DNA of 64,000 nucleotides, from NCBI RefSeq assembly GCF_000757605.1, contig NZ_JQAK01000001.1:1615266-1679265 (forward strand). Reading direction: 5' to 3'. The position numbers and the translations under genes are program-made. Numbering within the stretch: position 1 is the first letter of the stretch; the number at the start of each line of letters is the position of its first letter. Source of the DNA: Candidatus Paracaedibacter symbiosus. GTDB lineage: Bacteria; Pseudomonadota; Alphaproteobacteria; Paracaedibacterales; Paracaedibacteraceae. The notes below the pieces were generated by a model that was not told the origin of the DNA, searched no databases, and worked only from the letters and a program-made list of their open reading frames with translations. Positions 9,912 through 18,816 of the stretch are shown piece after piece.

Positions 9912-10506
9912 AGATTACCGTATGAGAGCTTAATAGTTGATTAGTGTTATACTCTCCAGCGATTAGGTAATTTAGATCTTGTTGCCCCCACCCATTGCAG
10001 TGGTTTTTTTTCTCCCCCTTCCGTCTCATTCTTAACAAGTGCACGTCCAGCCTAAACGCTGATCTGGAATTCGAATACATAGTTGCTGCATGGCAGCTTC
10101 ATTTTTTGATCTTATAAATCTCTAGCCAAAGATATTCATGTTAAGGCTGGTTGTGATGCTCTAAGGTGTTTAATTTGAAAAAGATTATGTGATGCTGCTG
10201 CCTGCTTGCTATGATTATTTGTCATATTGAATAGGGCATATTGACATACCAAAAATAGTGACTATCTATTTGGTAACTGGTCAAAAATTATAATCACTAT
10301 TTATATCTGTAATAAAAAATAAAATAGCAAATTACCATTTTGAAAAAATTTAACATTCTTTTTCAACAAAAAGAGTGAGGGGATTTTTATGCGAATTGGG
10401 GGTTTAAAATAAAATTTATATTGAAGCTAGCTGCTTAGGGAAATCCTATTAAAGCCAGTATTTAGTTTTTTGATTTATAAAGATCAAAATTTATAGGAGA
10501 ACTGCA
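9912..10506. other. Intergenic, AT-rich, no supported gene
   Basis: Nearly 600 bases between the resolvase scrap and the LysR gene. Only a short reverse frame without family resemblance is present. The last 150 bases are very AT-rich and probably contain the LysR promoter. Confidence 0.45.
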
Positions 10507-11424
10507 TTGTATGCCTCGTCACCTGATTTCCCACATTGGAATAAACTAAGGATATTTTATTACGTAGCCTACTTTAAAAGCTTTACAAAAGCAGGCCGTC
10601 ATTTGATGGTTTATCAATCTGCTGTTAGCAGAAGCATAAGGGACCTGGAGAAGACTCTGGATGATCAATTGTTTTTTCGTGATGGTAGAGAGATTAGCTT
10701 AACCCCTAAAGGGGAAGAGATTTTCAGCGTTGTCGAAAAAGTTTTTAGGGAAATTGCTCCCCTACAATTTCTTTTGCAGCAATCAAATGAGGACATAGAT
10801 GGACACTTGAAAGTAGTAAGTATTTCTAACTTCATATCCATGTATTTATCTTCTCAACTTTGTTATTTCATGAAAGGTTTCCCGAAACTCAAAATTATTC
10901 TTGAAGAAGCCAATAATGGGATAGATTTGGCTCTTTCTGGCGAAAATATACTTATCCATCCATATATAGAAAACAGGCCTGATTTAGTTCATCATTATAT
11001 TACCCGTCTTGAATACAAGCTTTATGCAAGCCCTGAATACTTGAGCAGGTATAGCAAGCCAGAAACAGTGGAAGATTTGGATAATCATTCATTAATAGAG
11101 GTAGAGGATTATGGAAACATCCTAGTAGACACCAATTGGCATTTAAAAATAGGGACTACATTAGAAAATGGTAGAGAGGCTTCCTTACAGATAAATTCAC
11201 TCCTAGGAGGACTAAAGCTTGCAGAGGAGGGGGTGGGGATTATTTCCGCACCTTCGGATTATACCGGCTTCAAGACTAGAAATTTAAGGCAAGTTCTGCC
11301 CGATGTTCCTGGTCCAGTGATGAAAATATATTATATTTTTCCTGAAGAACTAAAGGAAGTAAAGAGCGTTCGAGCATTTGGAGACTATTTAAAAAAGATC
11401 TTTAAAGAGCAAGATATATTTTAG
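10507..11424 (+). CDS. LysR-family transcriptional regulator
   Basis: A 305-residue protein with an N-terminal winged helix (F-Y-Y-V-A...S-F-T-K-A-G-R-H-L and S-A-V-S-R-S-I-R-D-L-E, residues about 16-50) and the LysR effector-binding domain after residue 95. The likely start is TTG at 10507, since an AGGAGA ribosome-binding site sits about eight bases upstream and no in-frame ATG is close. It precedes a response regulator in the same direction and may control it or the convergent kinase operon. A second LysR lies at 38230, again near a histidine kinase of the same subfamily, which suggests a duplicated regulatory module. Confidence 0.88.
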   Translation: MYASSPDFPHWNKLRIFYYVAYFKSFTKAGRHLMVYQSAVSRSIRDLEKTLDDQLFFRDGREISLTPKGEEIFSVVEKVFREIAPLQFLLQQSNEDIDGHLKVVSISNFISMYLSSQLCYFMKGFPKLKIILEEANNGIDLALSGENILIHPYIENRPDLVHHYITRLEYKLYASPEYLSRYSKPETVEDLDNHSLIEVEDYGNILVDTNWHLKIGTTLENGREASLQINSLLGGLKLAEEGVGIISAPSDYTGFKTRNLRQVLPDVPGPVMKIYYIFPEELKEVKSVRAFGDYLKKIFKEQDIF

Positions 11425-11544
11425 ATAATATGCTTTTCTGGAGAGTTATATTTAATTGGAAGTGATTTTTTCTACTAAATCTATTATTTGTTAATTATTT
11501 TATGTAAAACTAGAATTATATGCGTGAGGAATGGAAGAAAAAAA

Positions 11545-12522
11545 ATGAAATCTCTTTTATGCTGTTATTATCCTACGAAAGTTATCTTTGTTGATGACAG
11601 TACATTGCTGCTAGAGAGCTTGGTGCCTATCCTTGATGAGAATGTAGCAAGCTATGATTATTTTGATAGTCCTGAAGCAGCGTTAGAGCTGATTAATAAT
11701 TCGGAATCAAGCTTTTCTATTCAGGATCGTAAAATCGATGAGATTTACAAAACTATTTATAATCCTAGACGCTATGAAGAAATATCCACAGTCATTGTCG
11801 ACTATGAGATGCCAAGCATGAAAGGTTTGGAGTTCTGCGAAAATTTGCAAAATCCATATATTCGCAAAATTTTATATACAGGAGCAGCAGATGAAAGCTT
11901 GGCAATAACAGCTTTTAATAAAGGTATTATTGATGGATATATTCCAAAGAATCACCCTGATCCATCTGCAGCCATTAATGATTTTGTGAAAGAAAGTCAG
12001 CTAAAATACTTTAGATCTCTTACAGATGTATCAGTTGAAGCTATTTTGCGAGAGTATTCTGCTGAAAATCCAGGAGATACAGCTTTTTACGATCCTGCAT
12101 TTATTGATTATTTTGATGAATTAGTAAAAAAGCATAATTTTTGCGAATATTACTTAAATGAAATTTTTGGCAGCTTTGTTTTTCTTTCGCCAAAAGGTAA
12201 GCCAAGTGCTTTATTTACATACCCAGAAGAAATCTTCGAAAGAATGCAATTAGAATTCCAAGGTATCCTTGAAGATAAAATGACTTCGACAAAACAGATA
12301 TCTTCTTCTTTAATTAAAGATTTAGAAGAAAAACGAAAGATGGTTTGCTTGCCTTTCTGTGGAGGCGAAATGCACCCAGAGCCTGAAAAATGGGAGAAGT
12401 ATGCCTATCCTGTTCAAGAAGTGAAAGGAAATCAAACGTATTATGTAGCCTATGTTCCTGATGCAGATTATGTAACCCATTCCGAAGTCCTTTCTTTTGA
12501 GAAATATAGTCGGAGTAGATGA
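11545..12522 (+). CDS. Response regulator, REC domain with unusual C-terminal half (LqsR-like?)
   Basis: The N-terminal half is a receiver domain: acidic pair D17-D18, phospho-acceptor D86 in V-I-V-D-Y-E-M-P, the T-G switch region in I-L-Y-T-G-A-A-D, and the conserved Lys in G-Y-I-P-K. The C-terminal half (about 190 residues) has no DNA-binding fold that I recognise. I take the ATG at 11545 as the start because the upstream ATG/TTG frame is not protein-like. This architecture and the nearby H-E-M-R-T-P-L kinase resemble Legionella LqsR/LqsS or Vibrio CqsS-type quorum signalling; this is inference. Convergent with the kinase gene, with a hairpin terminator between. Confidence 0.75.
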   Translation: MKSLLCCYYPTKVIFVDDSTLLLESLVPILDENVASYDYFDSPEAALELINNSESSFSIQDRKIDEIYKTIYNPRRYEEISTVIVDYEMPSMKGLEFCENLQNPYIRKILYTGAADESLAITAFNKGIIDGYIPKNHPDPSAAINDFVKESQLKYFRSLTDVSVEAILREYSAENPGDTAFYDPAFIDYFDELVKKHNFCEYYLNEIFGSFVFLSPKGKPSALFTYPEEIFERMQLEFQGILEDKMTSTKQISSSLIKDLEEKRKMVCLPFCGGEMHPEPEKWEKYAYPVQEVKGNQTYYVAYVPDADYVTHSEVLSFEKYSRSR

Positions 12523-12530
12523 AAGAAGAG

Positions 12531-12565
12531 GGGGGCTAACGGCCCCCTGGTTTCTTTAACCCAAA
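12531..12565 (+). terminator. GC-rich hairpin after the response regulator
   Basis: A GGGGGGC arm and a GGCCCCC arm flank a TAAC loop, followed by a T-rich stretch, between two convergent genes. Confidence 0.6.
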
Positions 12566-12582
12566 AGAAGAATAATTATCAG

Positions 12583-13859
12583 CTATTTAAGGACTGGGAA
12601 TATTAAAGTAAATTGAGTAAATTCACCTTCTATAGAGTCGCAAGTAATGTCGCCGCCTAGGTGTTGCATCACCATTTTACAAAAGGCAAGTCCAACCCCT
12701 GTTCCATGGTCAGTACGGCTATAAAATTGGTTAAAGACATAAGGCAGGCTTTCTTTGGAGATGCCTTTACCGGTATCTTTAAAGTATAATTTATTGACCT
12801 GTTCTCCCTTTTCTGTCCATATCACAATTTTCCCTTTTCGGACGGCTTTAATATAATGAAGGGAGTTCTTAAGCAAGTTGAAAAAGACATGCTTTAGCAG
12901 ATGAGAATTTGCCATAATTTCAAAGTCATCAGCAATATCAAGTGAAATCAAAGTTTTCTCTCGTTTTGTTAACGCATAGGCATCAAGCGCATTCTTTACA
13001 CAATCTAATATAGAATGTTTCTCAAGTACAGCTTCTGATGGGTTTTCTCGTAAATTCATCAATAACATATCAATGACGATAAAAGCGCTTTTTGTTACGG
13101 CTTCTAGTTCTGTGGGGGTATCTTCAAGGTATTGTAATTGGTTTTTATGAACATAGGTTACGCTCTCATCTTTATCTTGCGTCGTTTGTTGAGTGTTTAT
13201 AAGTATTGGTAGATTGATTTTCAGTCCATCAGCTAAATGGGAAATTGCAGCTAAAGGAGTCCGCATCTCATGTGCTATGGCTGCTGCCTGCATTTTGAGG
13301 GATTGTTGCTTGATTTTTTGAACCACACTATTCCTAATAACAAATAGCTTACCAAATATAATTATAGAGCTATAGGTTATCAATACAGGTTGGATACGAT
13401 CTAAGGGATAAAATGGCTGGTCTGTTGAGAAATCATAAAATAATATTCCTAGACCAACTCCAATTGGTAGTAGAAATAATAGAGAAGAAATATCAATAAA
13501 GATAATACATAGCACAAAACCAGTTAAAGAATTTAATGACCACTCATAAGAAAAATTATTCTTTAAAAGCATAAATGTAAAAAAAATGGCAAGGAATAAA
13601 GAATAGTAACATGCCAATAATATGGCAAAAATCTTAAAATCTTTGTAGGCCAGAATTTATGAAACAGTAAAGGAATACATAAAAGATTAATAATTAGCCT
13701 AACTGTAAAACTATCATAAGTATGGTTATCAAAATAATACCATAGCAGGTAATATATAGGGTTACTTATCGTCTGAAACAACGCATAGATAAAGTAAGGA
13801 TAGTTTTCATCCTTAGCTTTATCCATAATTTTTCTATCAATAGTTTTCAATAGGGTCAT
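12583..13859 (-). CDS. Membrane sensor histidine kinase (one apparent homopolymer frameshift)
   Basis: As written, the frame breaks in the A8 run at 13579-13586 (T8 on the coding strand). One extra base joins the N-terminal 98-residue frame starting at 13859 to the long frame. The joined protein aligns along its whole length with the intact paralogue at 40977-42281. It has several N-terminal membrane helices, an H-box A-A-I-A-H-E-M-R-T-P-L, and an HATPase domain with F-F-N-L-L-K-N-S-L, D-T-G-K-G-I and G-T-G-V-G-L-A-F. It probably autophosphorylates on the H-box histidine and may pair with the response regulator at 11545. The start overlaps the end of the methyltransferase gene by 23 bases, so the two are likely cotranslated. 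Confidence 0.78.
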
Positions 13860-14766
13860 TTTTAATAATAATAAAATGTTGGAACATTTCCATTTTATAT
13901 GTATCTTCTCCTAACAAATAGTTACTCTTTATATATTTTTCTAAATCATTTTGAACTGCTTCTCCTTTAAGGTCATGAAGATGTAACCCACAAATATGAA
14001 GCATGGTTGTTAAGTCTTTAGCGTAAAAGGATTCTCTTGAAGAAAAAATTTCTATTTTCTTATTTAATTGGCTGCTTTTAAGAATAAGATCTTCAATGGG
14101 GTAAGTTTTACCCTTAAAATTATCCCCCAGCTTTTCTCTATCTAATCCGCTGTTAATTACAATTGCTAATATTCCATTTGGTTTTAAAGAGACTAGGGCC
14201 TTTTTTACTACATCGATCCATTTTTCTTCGGGGAAATGATATATAACATGCGATAGTATAATAAGATCAAAGTAGTTTTTAGGAAGAATAGTTTGCAAAA
14301 ATGATTGATTAATTTTTTTTAAAGCAGTTTTTTTAGAAAAAAAGCTTGGTAAGATGTTTTCTAAAACTTGAGGGACTGGATCTATCAATGTTATGTCTTT
14401 AAATTTTCTCCCAACCCACTTCGTTAGCATACCGTTTCCAGGGCCTATATCCAAAAGTTTACCATAACTTTGGAGAGAAGGGATAATCTGTTTAAGGAAG
14501 AATGTTCCTCGATTCCGAGTTTCCTCAGTTGCTTTTATGAATAAATCTACGGTTGCCAGATAATGACTATCGGATGTGAATTTGCCAAATAGAGAAGGAA
14601 GAGGTAACTTTTTAGAAGCTTCAGAAAGGTAAGATAGTCTTTTTTCAGTAATTTCTCTTCTAATAGAAGAATAAAAATTTTCATTTAAGATTTTATAGTG
14701 GATTTGAGTTTTTTTAGAATCTTTGGATATTAAAGTATTTATTTCCATTTCTTGTAAACCCTTCAT
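13837..14766 (-). CDS. Class I SAM-dependent methyltransferase
   Basis: A 309-residue protein with the SAM-binding motif L-L-D-I-G-P-G-N-G at 104-112, the acidic residue of motif II in T-L-I-D-P, and the motif IV region F-D-L-I-I-L-S-H-V-I-Y-H. The substrate cannot be told from the sequence. An alternative start at 14748 (Met-Glu-Ile) has a better AAGGG ribosome-binding site. It leads an operon with the overlapping histidine kinase. A methyltransferase beside a CqsS/LqsS-like kinase could make or modify a signal molecule, but that is speculative. Confidence 0.75.
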   Translation of the reverse strand: MKGLQEMEINTLISKDSKKTQIHYKILNENFYSSIRREITEKRLSYLSEASKKLPLPSLFGKFTSDSHYLATVDLFIKATEETRNRGTFFLKQIIPSLQSYGKLLDIGPGNGMLTKWVGRKFKDITLIDPVPQVLENILPSFFSKKTALKKINQSFLQTILPKNYFDLIILSHVIYHFPEEKWIDVVKKALVSLKPNGILAIVINSGLDREKLGDNFKGKTYPIEDLILKSSQLNKKIEIFSSRESFYAKDLTTMLHICGLHLHDLKGEAVQNDLEKYIKSNYLLGEDTYKMEMFQHFIIIKNDPIENY

Positions 14767-15047
14767 TTTTTTATTTTTTTATTATAGGAATTCTATATCT
14801 ATGTGAAACATCCAATTTTATTAAAATAAGCATCTTAAAATGAGATGACCTTATCAATAAATGTTATACGTATTGTATTTAGGCATGGTGGTCAATAAGT
14901 ATAATTTTAGATTGTTTTTTTTTCTCTTAAGGTTCAAAGCCCCGAAAAGGAACACGTTGTTTCCAAGGCAAATGTGATTGCTTTTCCTGTTGGCAGAAGA
15001 AAAGCAGCTATAAAAAATGCTATTTAGCGAGAAAGACAAATATAAAA

Positions 15048-15319
15048 ATGCCAACGAAAACTTCCTCCATAGAAAGCCTGATAGGCAAAAAACTCAAAGA
15101 ACGTCGCAAGCAATTAGGATTACCACAGCATCATGTGGCAAAAGCTCTTGTGGGGTAACAAGCCAGCAAATTCATAAATACGAAAATGGTTTAGATCGCA
15201 TTCCGGCAAGCCGTCTTCTTGGTCTAGGTCAATGCCTTTCTGTTCCTATCACTTTTTTTTATGATGGATTAGAGAAATATGAGGAGTTATGCAACGACAA
15301 AAAATATATAAAGATCTAG
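15048..15319 (+). pseudogene. XRE-family regulator, duplicated and broken copy
   Basis: From the ATG at 15048 this DNA is nearly identical to the 5' part of the intact regulator at 37160-36657, including about 30 bases upstream of the start. A two-base insertion (TG) after G-K-A-L shifts the frame and gives an early stop. The copy ends near residue 85 of the intact protein, where it meets the LysE fragment. It is therefore a 3'-truncated, frameshifted duplicate. Confidence 0.82.
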
Positions 15320-15547
15320 GATTTTTATTGCATTAAACAAAGAAGAATGAGAAGAAACAACACCATTTATGGCAGATATAGATAAAACTACATGCACCAT
15401 AATTGATAGTGAGACTCCTAAAGCGCATTTTATACCAGCATTGATACCATCATTGATTGTATTCCTGGTAATAACCGCGAAGTTTAGACCAGGAATAATA
15501 AGGATGGTACCATTAGTTAGAATAATAGAAAATATTTTAGTATACAT
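15287..15547 (-). pseudogene. LysE-family amino-acid exporter, N-terminal fragment
   Basis: An 86-residue frame that matches the first two to three membrane helices of LysE/RhtB exporters: L-I-I-P-G-L-N-F-A-V-I-T-R-N near residues 17-30, with a Gly-rich second helix. Full-length LysE proteins have about 200 residues. The frame runs into the duplicated XRE fragment at about 15310. It lies only six bases after the MFS gene on the same strand, so it was probably in the same operon before truncation. Confidence 0.65.
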
Positions 15548-15553
15548 TTATTT

Positions 15554-16783
15554 TTAATTTATTGTTAGTTTAACGTTTTTCCTTGATTCAATTGTTACCT
15601 TAAAGACGGCATACATTGAACCGGTTAGGATTAGGAAGAACAATGGTAGCCTTACAAGGCTACCATTATGGAGAAATGCCATGAGACCTGTCATTCCTGA
15701 AATTATAAGATAATAATAAAATCCAAAAATTGACGCAGCAGTTCCTGCATATTGACCGTAGTCTTCTAGAGCTTGGCTCAAAGAGTTTGGAATAATCATT
15801 GTTATACCCGTCATAACAATGGATACACATAAAAGGGATAGGCCAATCAAACCATATGAAAAACCAGTTACAATTATATTTAACGTTGTCAGCGTATAAA
15901 ATATGACGGCGCCACAAGTTGAGAGAAGTATACCTAAATTAATAATCTCATTTGAGGTATAAGAAAAGGAATGCAACTTTTTAGAAATCATTCCTCCTAA
16001 AGCAAGAGGGAAACAAATAAAGAAGGCCATCATTCCATATTGCGCACTATTCATCCCCATTGATTCAATAAAGTAGAATGGAGATTCAGCAAAATATCCA
16101 AATAAAATTCCATTCACTGACCCAATAATAAAGCCAAACCCAAAAACTCTTTTATCAAAAATAATTTTTTGTAAGCATTCGGTAAAAAGGCTTTTTTTAC
16201 CCTTATTTGCTTTGATATTAAGGTTGGTCTCTGGAAGATAATAATAAATCTGGCCAATTATTAATAAGGTAAGAAAAATGAGAGCGATAAATACTGACTC
16301 CCAACTATAATATTGAGTTATTGCTCCTCCAAGAATAGGCCCAACAGCTGGCGCAAAAGCCATTGCGATACTTACTTTAGAAAATACTTTACCTCTATTT
16401 TCAGGCGTAATAGCATCTCGCGCAATAGCTTGCCCTAAGACTGAACCAACACTTGCACCAAAGGCTTGGATAAAACGCATGATAAGAAGAGACTCAATTG
16501 AAGTGCTTAACCAGCATCCAACACAAGCCAAAATATATACAGATAATCCCATAAATAAACCAGGCCTTCTTCCTATTTTATCAGAGAGACTCCCCCATAA
16601 AAGAACGCCAAAAGCAAATCCTATAAGATAAGTCGTAAGAGTATATTCAGCCAAAGCATCTGTAATTTTCAAACTACTAGCTAATTCTGGCAGGGCAGGG
16701 GTATATATTGTCTCGCTTAACTGAGGAAGACCCACAATTAAAATAATAATAAATAAGGGTACTATATGTTTAGGCACTGACAT
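15554..16783 (-). CDS. Bcr/CflA-type multidrug or metabolite exporter (MFS)
   Basis: About 410 residues with 12 predicted membrane helices. The Bcr/CflA signature is clear: T-I-Y-T-P-A-L-P-E-L near the start, the motif A region G-S-L-S-D-K-I-G-R-R-P after helix 2, and R-F-I-Q-A-F-G-A-S in helix 4. It exports drugs or small metabolites using the proton gradient. I prefer the ATG at 16783; an upstream TTG frame would overlap the carrier-protein remnant just ahead of it. The gene follows that remnant by 14 bases, so it may once have exported a non-ribosomal peptide. Confidence 0.85.
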   Translation of the reverse strand: MSVPKHIVPLFIIILIVGLPQLSETIYTPALPELASSLKITDALAEYTLTTYLIGFAFGVLLWGSLSDKIGRRPGLFMGLSVYILACVGCWLSTSIESLLIMRFIQAFGASVGSVLGQAIARDAITPENRGKVFSKVSIAMAFAPAVGPILGGAITQYYSWESVFIALIFLTLLIIGQIYYYLPETNLNIKANKGKKSLFTECLQKIIFDKRVFGFGFIIGSVNGILFGYFAESPFYFIESMGMNSAQYGMMAFFICFPLALGGMISKKLHSFSYTSNEIINLGILLSTCGAVIFYTLTTLNIIVTGFSYGLIGLSLLCVSIVMTGITMIIPNSLSQALEDYGQYAGTAASIFGFYYYLIISGMTGLMAFLHNGSLVRLPLFFLILTGSMYAVFKVTIESRKNVKLTIN

Positions 16784-16797
16784 CACGATTACTCTTG

Positions 16798-17020
16798 CTA
16801 CGCGGCTAACAGCCCGTTGTTTAAACGAAAGGCACTTAATTCTCTGATTGTAGAATTCAAGATAAAGCCACGTATTGTCAAGCAAGTCTTAAATTCATTA
16901 TTTATAGAACCAACAATTTGCGGAATATGCAAAGAATTACCCCCTACATTAAAGAAACTTTCTATAACGCTAAAGAGGTGGGCTCTAGAATTCGGACAGG
17001 ATGTTAAGCTATAGTCCCGA
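16798..17020 (-). pseudogene. Peptidyl/acyl carrier protein remnant (NRPS 3' end)
   Basis: Translation shows the phosphopantetheine attachment motif in the form F-F-N-V-G-G-N-S-L, followed by Q-I-V and a T-I-R-E-L-S segment near the end, the usual C-terminal half of a carrier domain. Upstream the frame is closed by a stop, so only the last ~70 residues remain. It ends 14 bases before the MFS start, on the same strand. Confidence 0.55.
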
Positions 17021-17097
17021 GTAAAAAAGGACTAGAAAATGAGTCGGTATCTCCAGCTAAACAGGATGTTTTACCTCAACCTATGGCTTAATTTCAT

Positions 17098-17679
17098 TTA
17101 ACTTCTTGCGAATTTAAGAAGGTGTTGGTAATCACCTTTATCTGCTAATTTAAGAGTGCTTATGTATTGGTGCCGTGTATCAGATGAAAGCGCTAAATTC
17201 TTTCTTCCCCAACTAAAGCGTGATGTACTCATTTGAATTAACAAGGCGTCAGCCATTAATCGAGAATGCCTTCCATTATCATTTGGGAAAGGATGAATAT
17301 GAACAAGTCTGTGGTGAAACTGTATTGCTACTTCATCAATAGGAAATGTATAATTAGAGATCCAAAATTGCACATCATCACATAAAATTTTTAAAGTTGG
17401 CTGAATTTGAAAGGATGGCAAACCAATATTTGTTTGATGATGCCGAAACTTTCCCGCCCACAACCATGTTTTATCAAACATTTTAAGATGTAATTTTTTT
17501 ATGAAGTCAATAGTAAGAAGGTCTTTTCTTTTACGAGAAAAAAGCCATTTTTCGGCAATTATGATATTTGCTTGTTCCCATTCGTTAAGCTGAGTTTGGG
17601 TTGTTATATGTTTGGGTATAAGTTGGGCAGAGTCATCTTGGTTAAAGGGAGTTGCTCCTTCTGCGTAGACAAATTTCAT
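17098..17679 (-). CDS. Fic-family protein, mobile mystery protein B
   Basis: A 193-residue Fic-fold protein. The catalytic loop H-P-F-P-N-D-N-G-R-H-S-R starts at H129; Fic enzymes normally use this to transfer AMP or related groups to target proteins. Here Asp replaces the usual Gly before N-G-R. The N-terminus E-G-A-T-P and the L-P-S-F-Q-I-Q-P segment identify the mobile mystery B subfamily, which always accompanies a small XRE protein A. That partner lies immediately upstream with a four-base ATGA overlap but is broken, so B may be unbalanced or inactive. Confidence 0.85.
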   Translation of the reverse strand: MKFVYAEGATPFNQDDSAQLIPKHITTQTQLNEWEQANIIIAEKWLFSRKRKDLLTIDFIKKLHLKMFDKTWLWAGKFRHHQTNIGLPSFQIQPTLKILCDDVQFWISNYTFPIDEVAIQFHHRLVHIHPFPNDNGRHSRLMADALLIQMSTSRFSWGRKNLALSSDTRHQYISTLKLADKGDYQHLLKFARS

Positions 17680-18139
17680 TCATCATCCTCCCAAATAAGA
17701 GAGATATTTTTGCGACGTTTAATATCTGCAATAATGTCTTTGATTTGTTCTGATAGTTCTTCTTAGCTTGTTCCTTGGTCTTCCAGCTTCATGGAATGAG
17801 AGATAGTATCTGCAATGTTGGTTGCTTTTTTTATAATTTGTTTTTCAACAGTTTTTTGAAGCGGCTCTTTAGGAATAAGAACATATACTAACCGGCAATC
17901 CAGAGCAGCAGCAGCATTTCTTAAAGTTTTTAGAGATATGGTATCTGATGCTTCTGATTTTTCTATCTTCTCAATAGATTGTGAGGAAATCCCTATTTTC
18001 TTGGAGAGCTGCTTGCGCGTGTCATTCCAAGAGATTCACGTATAGCACGAATCCAACCTAAATGAGGTCGTTCGATAATATTTAGATCTTTTACTACTTC
18101 TATTTGCTTATCAATTTGTCTTCTTAGTAAATCAAGCAC
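17676..18139 (-). pseudogene. Mobile mystery protein A (XRE regulator), broken
   Basis: From a GTG at 18139 the translation gives the known start of protein A (L-L-R-R-Q-I-D, then W-I-R-A-I-R-E-S-L-G-M-T). A two-base insertion (GC) at T-R-(K-Q-L-S) shifts the frame. The remainder in the next frame is a normal XRE helix-turn-helix (K-K-I-G-I-S-S-Q-S-I-E-K-I-E) and the family's C-terminus, with an additional TAA after G-T-S. Two independent lesions argue for real decay rather than sequencing error. Confidence 0.75.
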
Positions 18140-18151
18140 GAGATAACACTC

Positions 18152-18188
18152 TATAAGTTGAAATATATACTTGTTATATCAACTTATA
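18152..18188. promoter_or_regulatory. Inverted repeat upstream of mobile mystery A/B
   Basis: TATAAGTTGA and its complement TCAACTTATA are separated by 17 bases, 13 bases before the GTG start of the A gene. Position and symmetry fit an autoregulatory operator for the XRE protein. Confidence 0.55.
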
Positions 18189-18281
18189 AGGTGAATTCAA
18201 TTTAAATATTGTCAACCTAAAAGGTGAATATATTTATGTTTAGTTTAAATAAAGAAAAGTAGACATTTATTATCATACTAA

Positions 18282-18506
18282 CTAACTAGCGATTCTGCTT
18301 TTCTTAGAAAGAATTTGGCTTAAAACTCTCTGGCATAAAGACCTTTTTCTAGAATTTTCAAGTAAGTTTTCCAGTTTTTCAAAATGACGGACTCTCCATA
18401 AGAAACTGACAGTAATAGGAATCATAATTACCCATAAGCCATAATGCCCAAAGGCTTCTGTCAGATAAACCAAGCTAAATGAGGTTAGTACAGAGGTGGC
18501 CCCCAA
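18282..18506 (-). pseudogene. C-terminal fragment of an integral membrane protein
   Basis: The 74-residue frame starts abruptly at an apparent mobile-element junction (GGCCCCCAAATATTGGACAG near 18502) and contains one or two hydrophobic helices followed by a basic tail. It looks like the end of a transporter, perhaps MFS, but the family cannot be assigned. Confidence 0.35.
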
Positions 18507-18528
18507 ATATTGGACAGATTAGCAGTAA

Positions 18529-18597
18529 GCTATAGTGTACAACATTTGCGGAACATTAATATATCTCGTGCTATCTTTTATCGATACTTAAAAAGCT
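18529..18597 (+). pseudogene. Serine resolvase C-terminal helix-turn-helix scrap
   Basis: One short frame reads V-Q-H-L-R-N-I-N-I-S-R-A-I-F-Y-R-Y-L followed by a stop, the typical end of Tn3-type resolvases. Nothing else of the gene remains. Confidence 0.5.
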
Positions 18598-18816
18598 AAA
18601 AAGTTTTAATCTGGGGTTAGCATATCTTGCAGCTACCTTACATTGATTATTATAATGGAATACTGATGAATTATGGGGCTGTTGCATTTAGAGGGTCCGT
18701 TGGTCTAGTTCATTCTTTCAGCTAAACAAATTCTTCTTTAAGTATTCATATTGACACTCTTACAATAAATATTAACTTGTATTCTGGGAATTTATTTGAG
18801 AGAGAGCAAGATTAAA

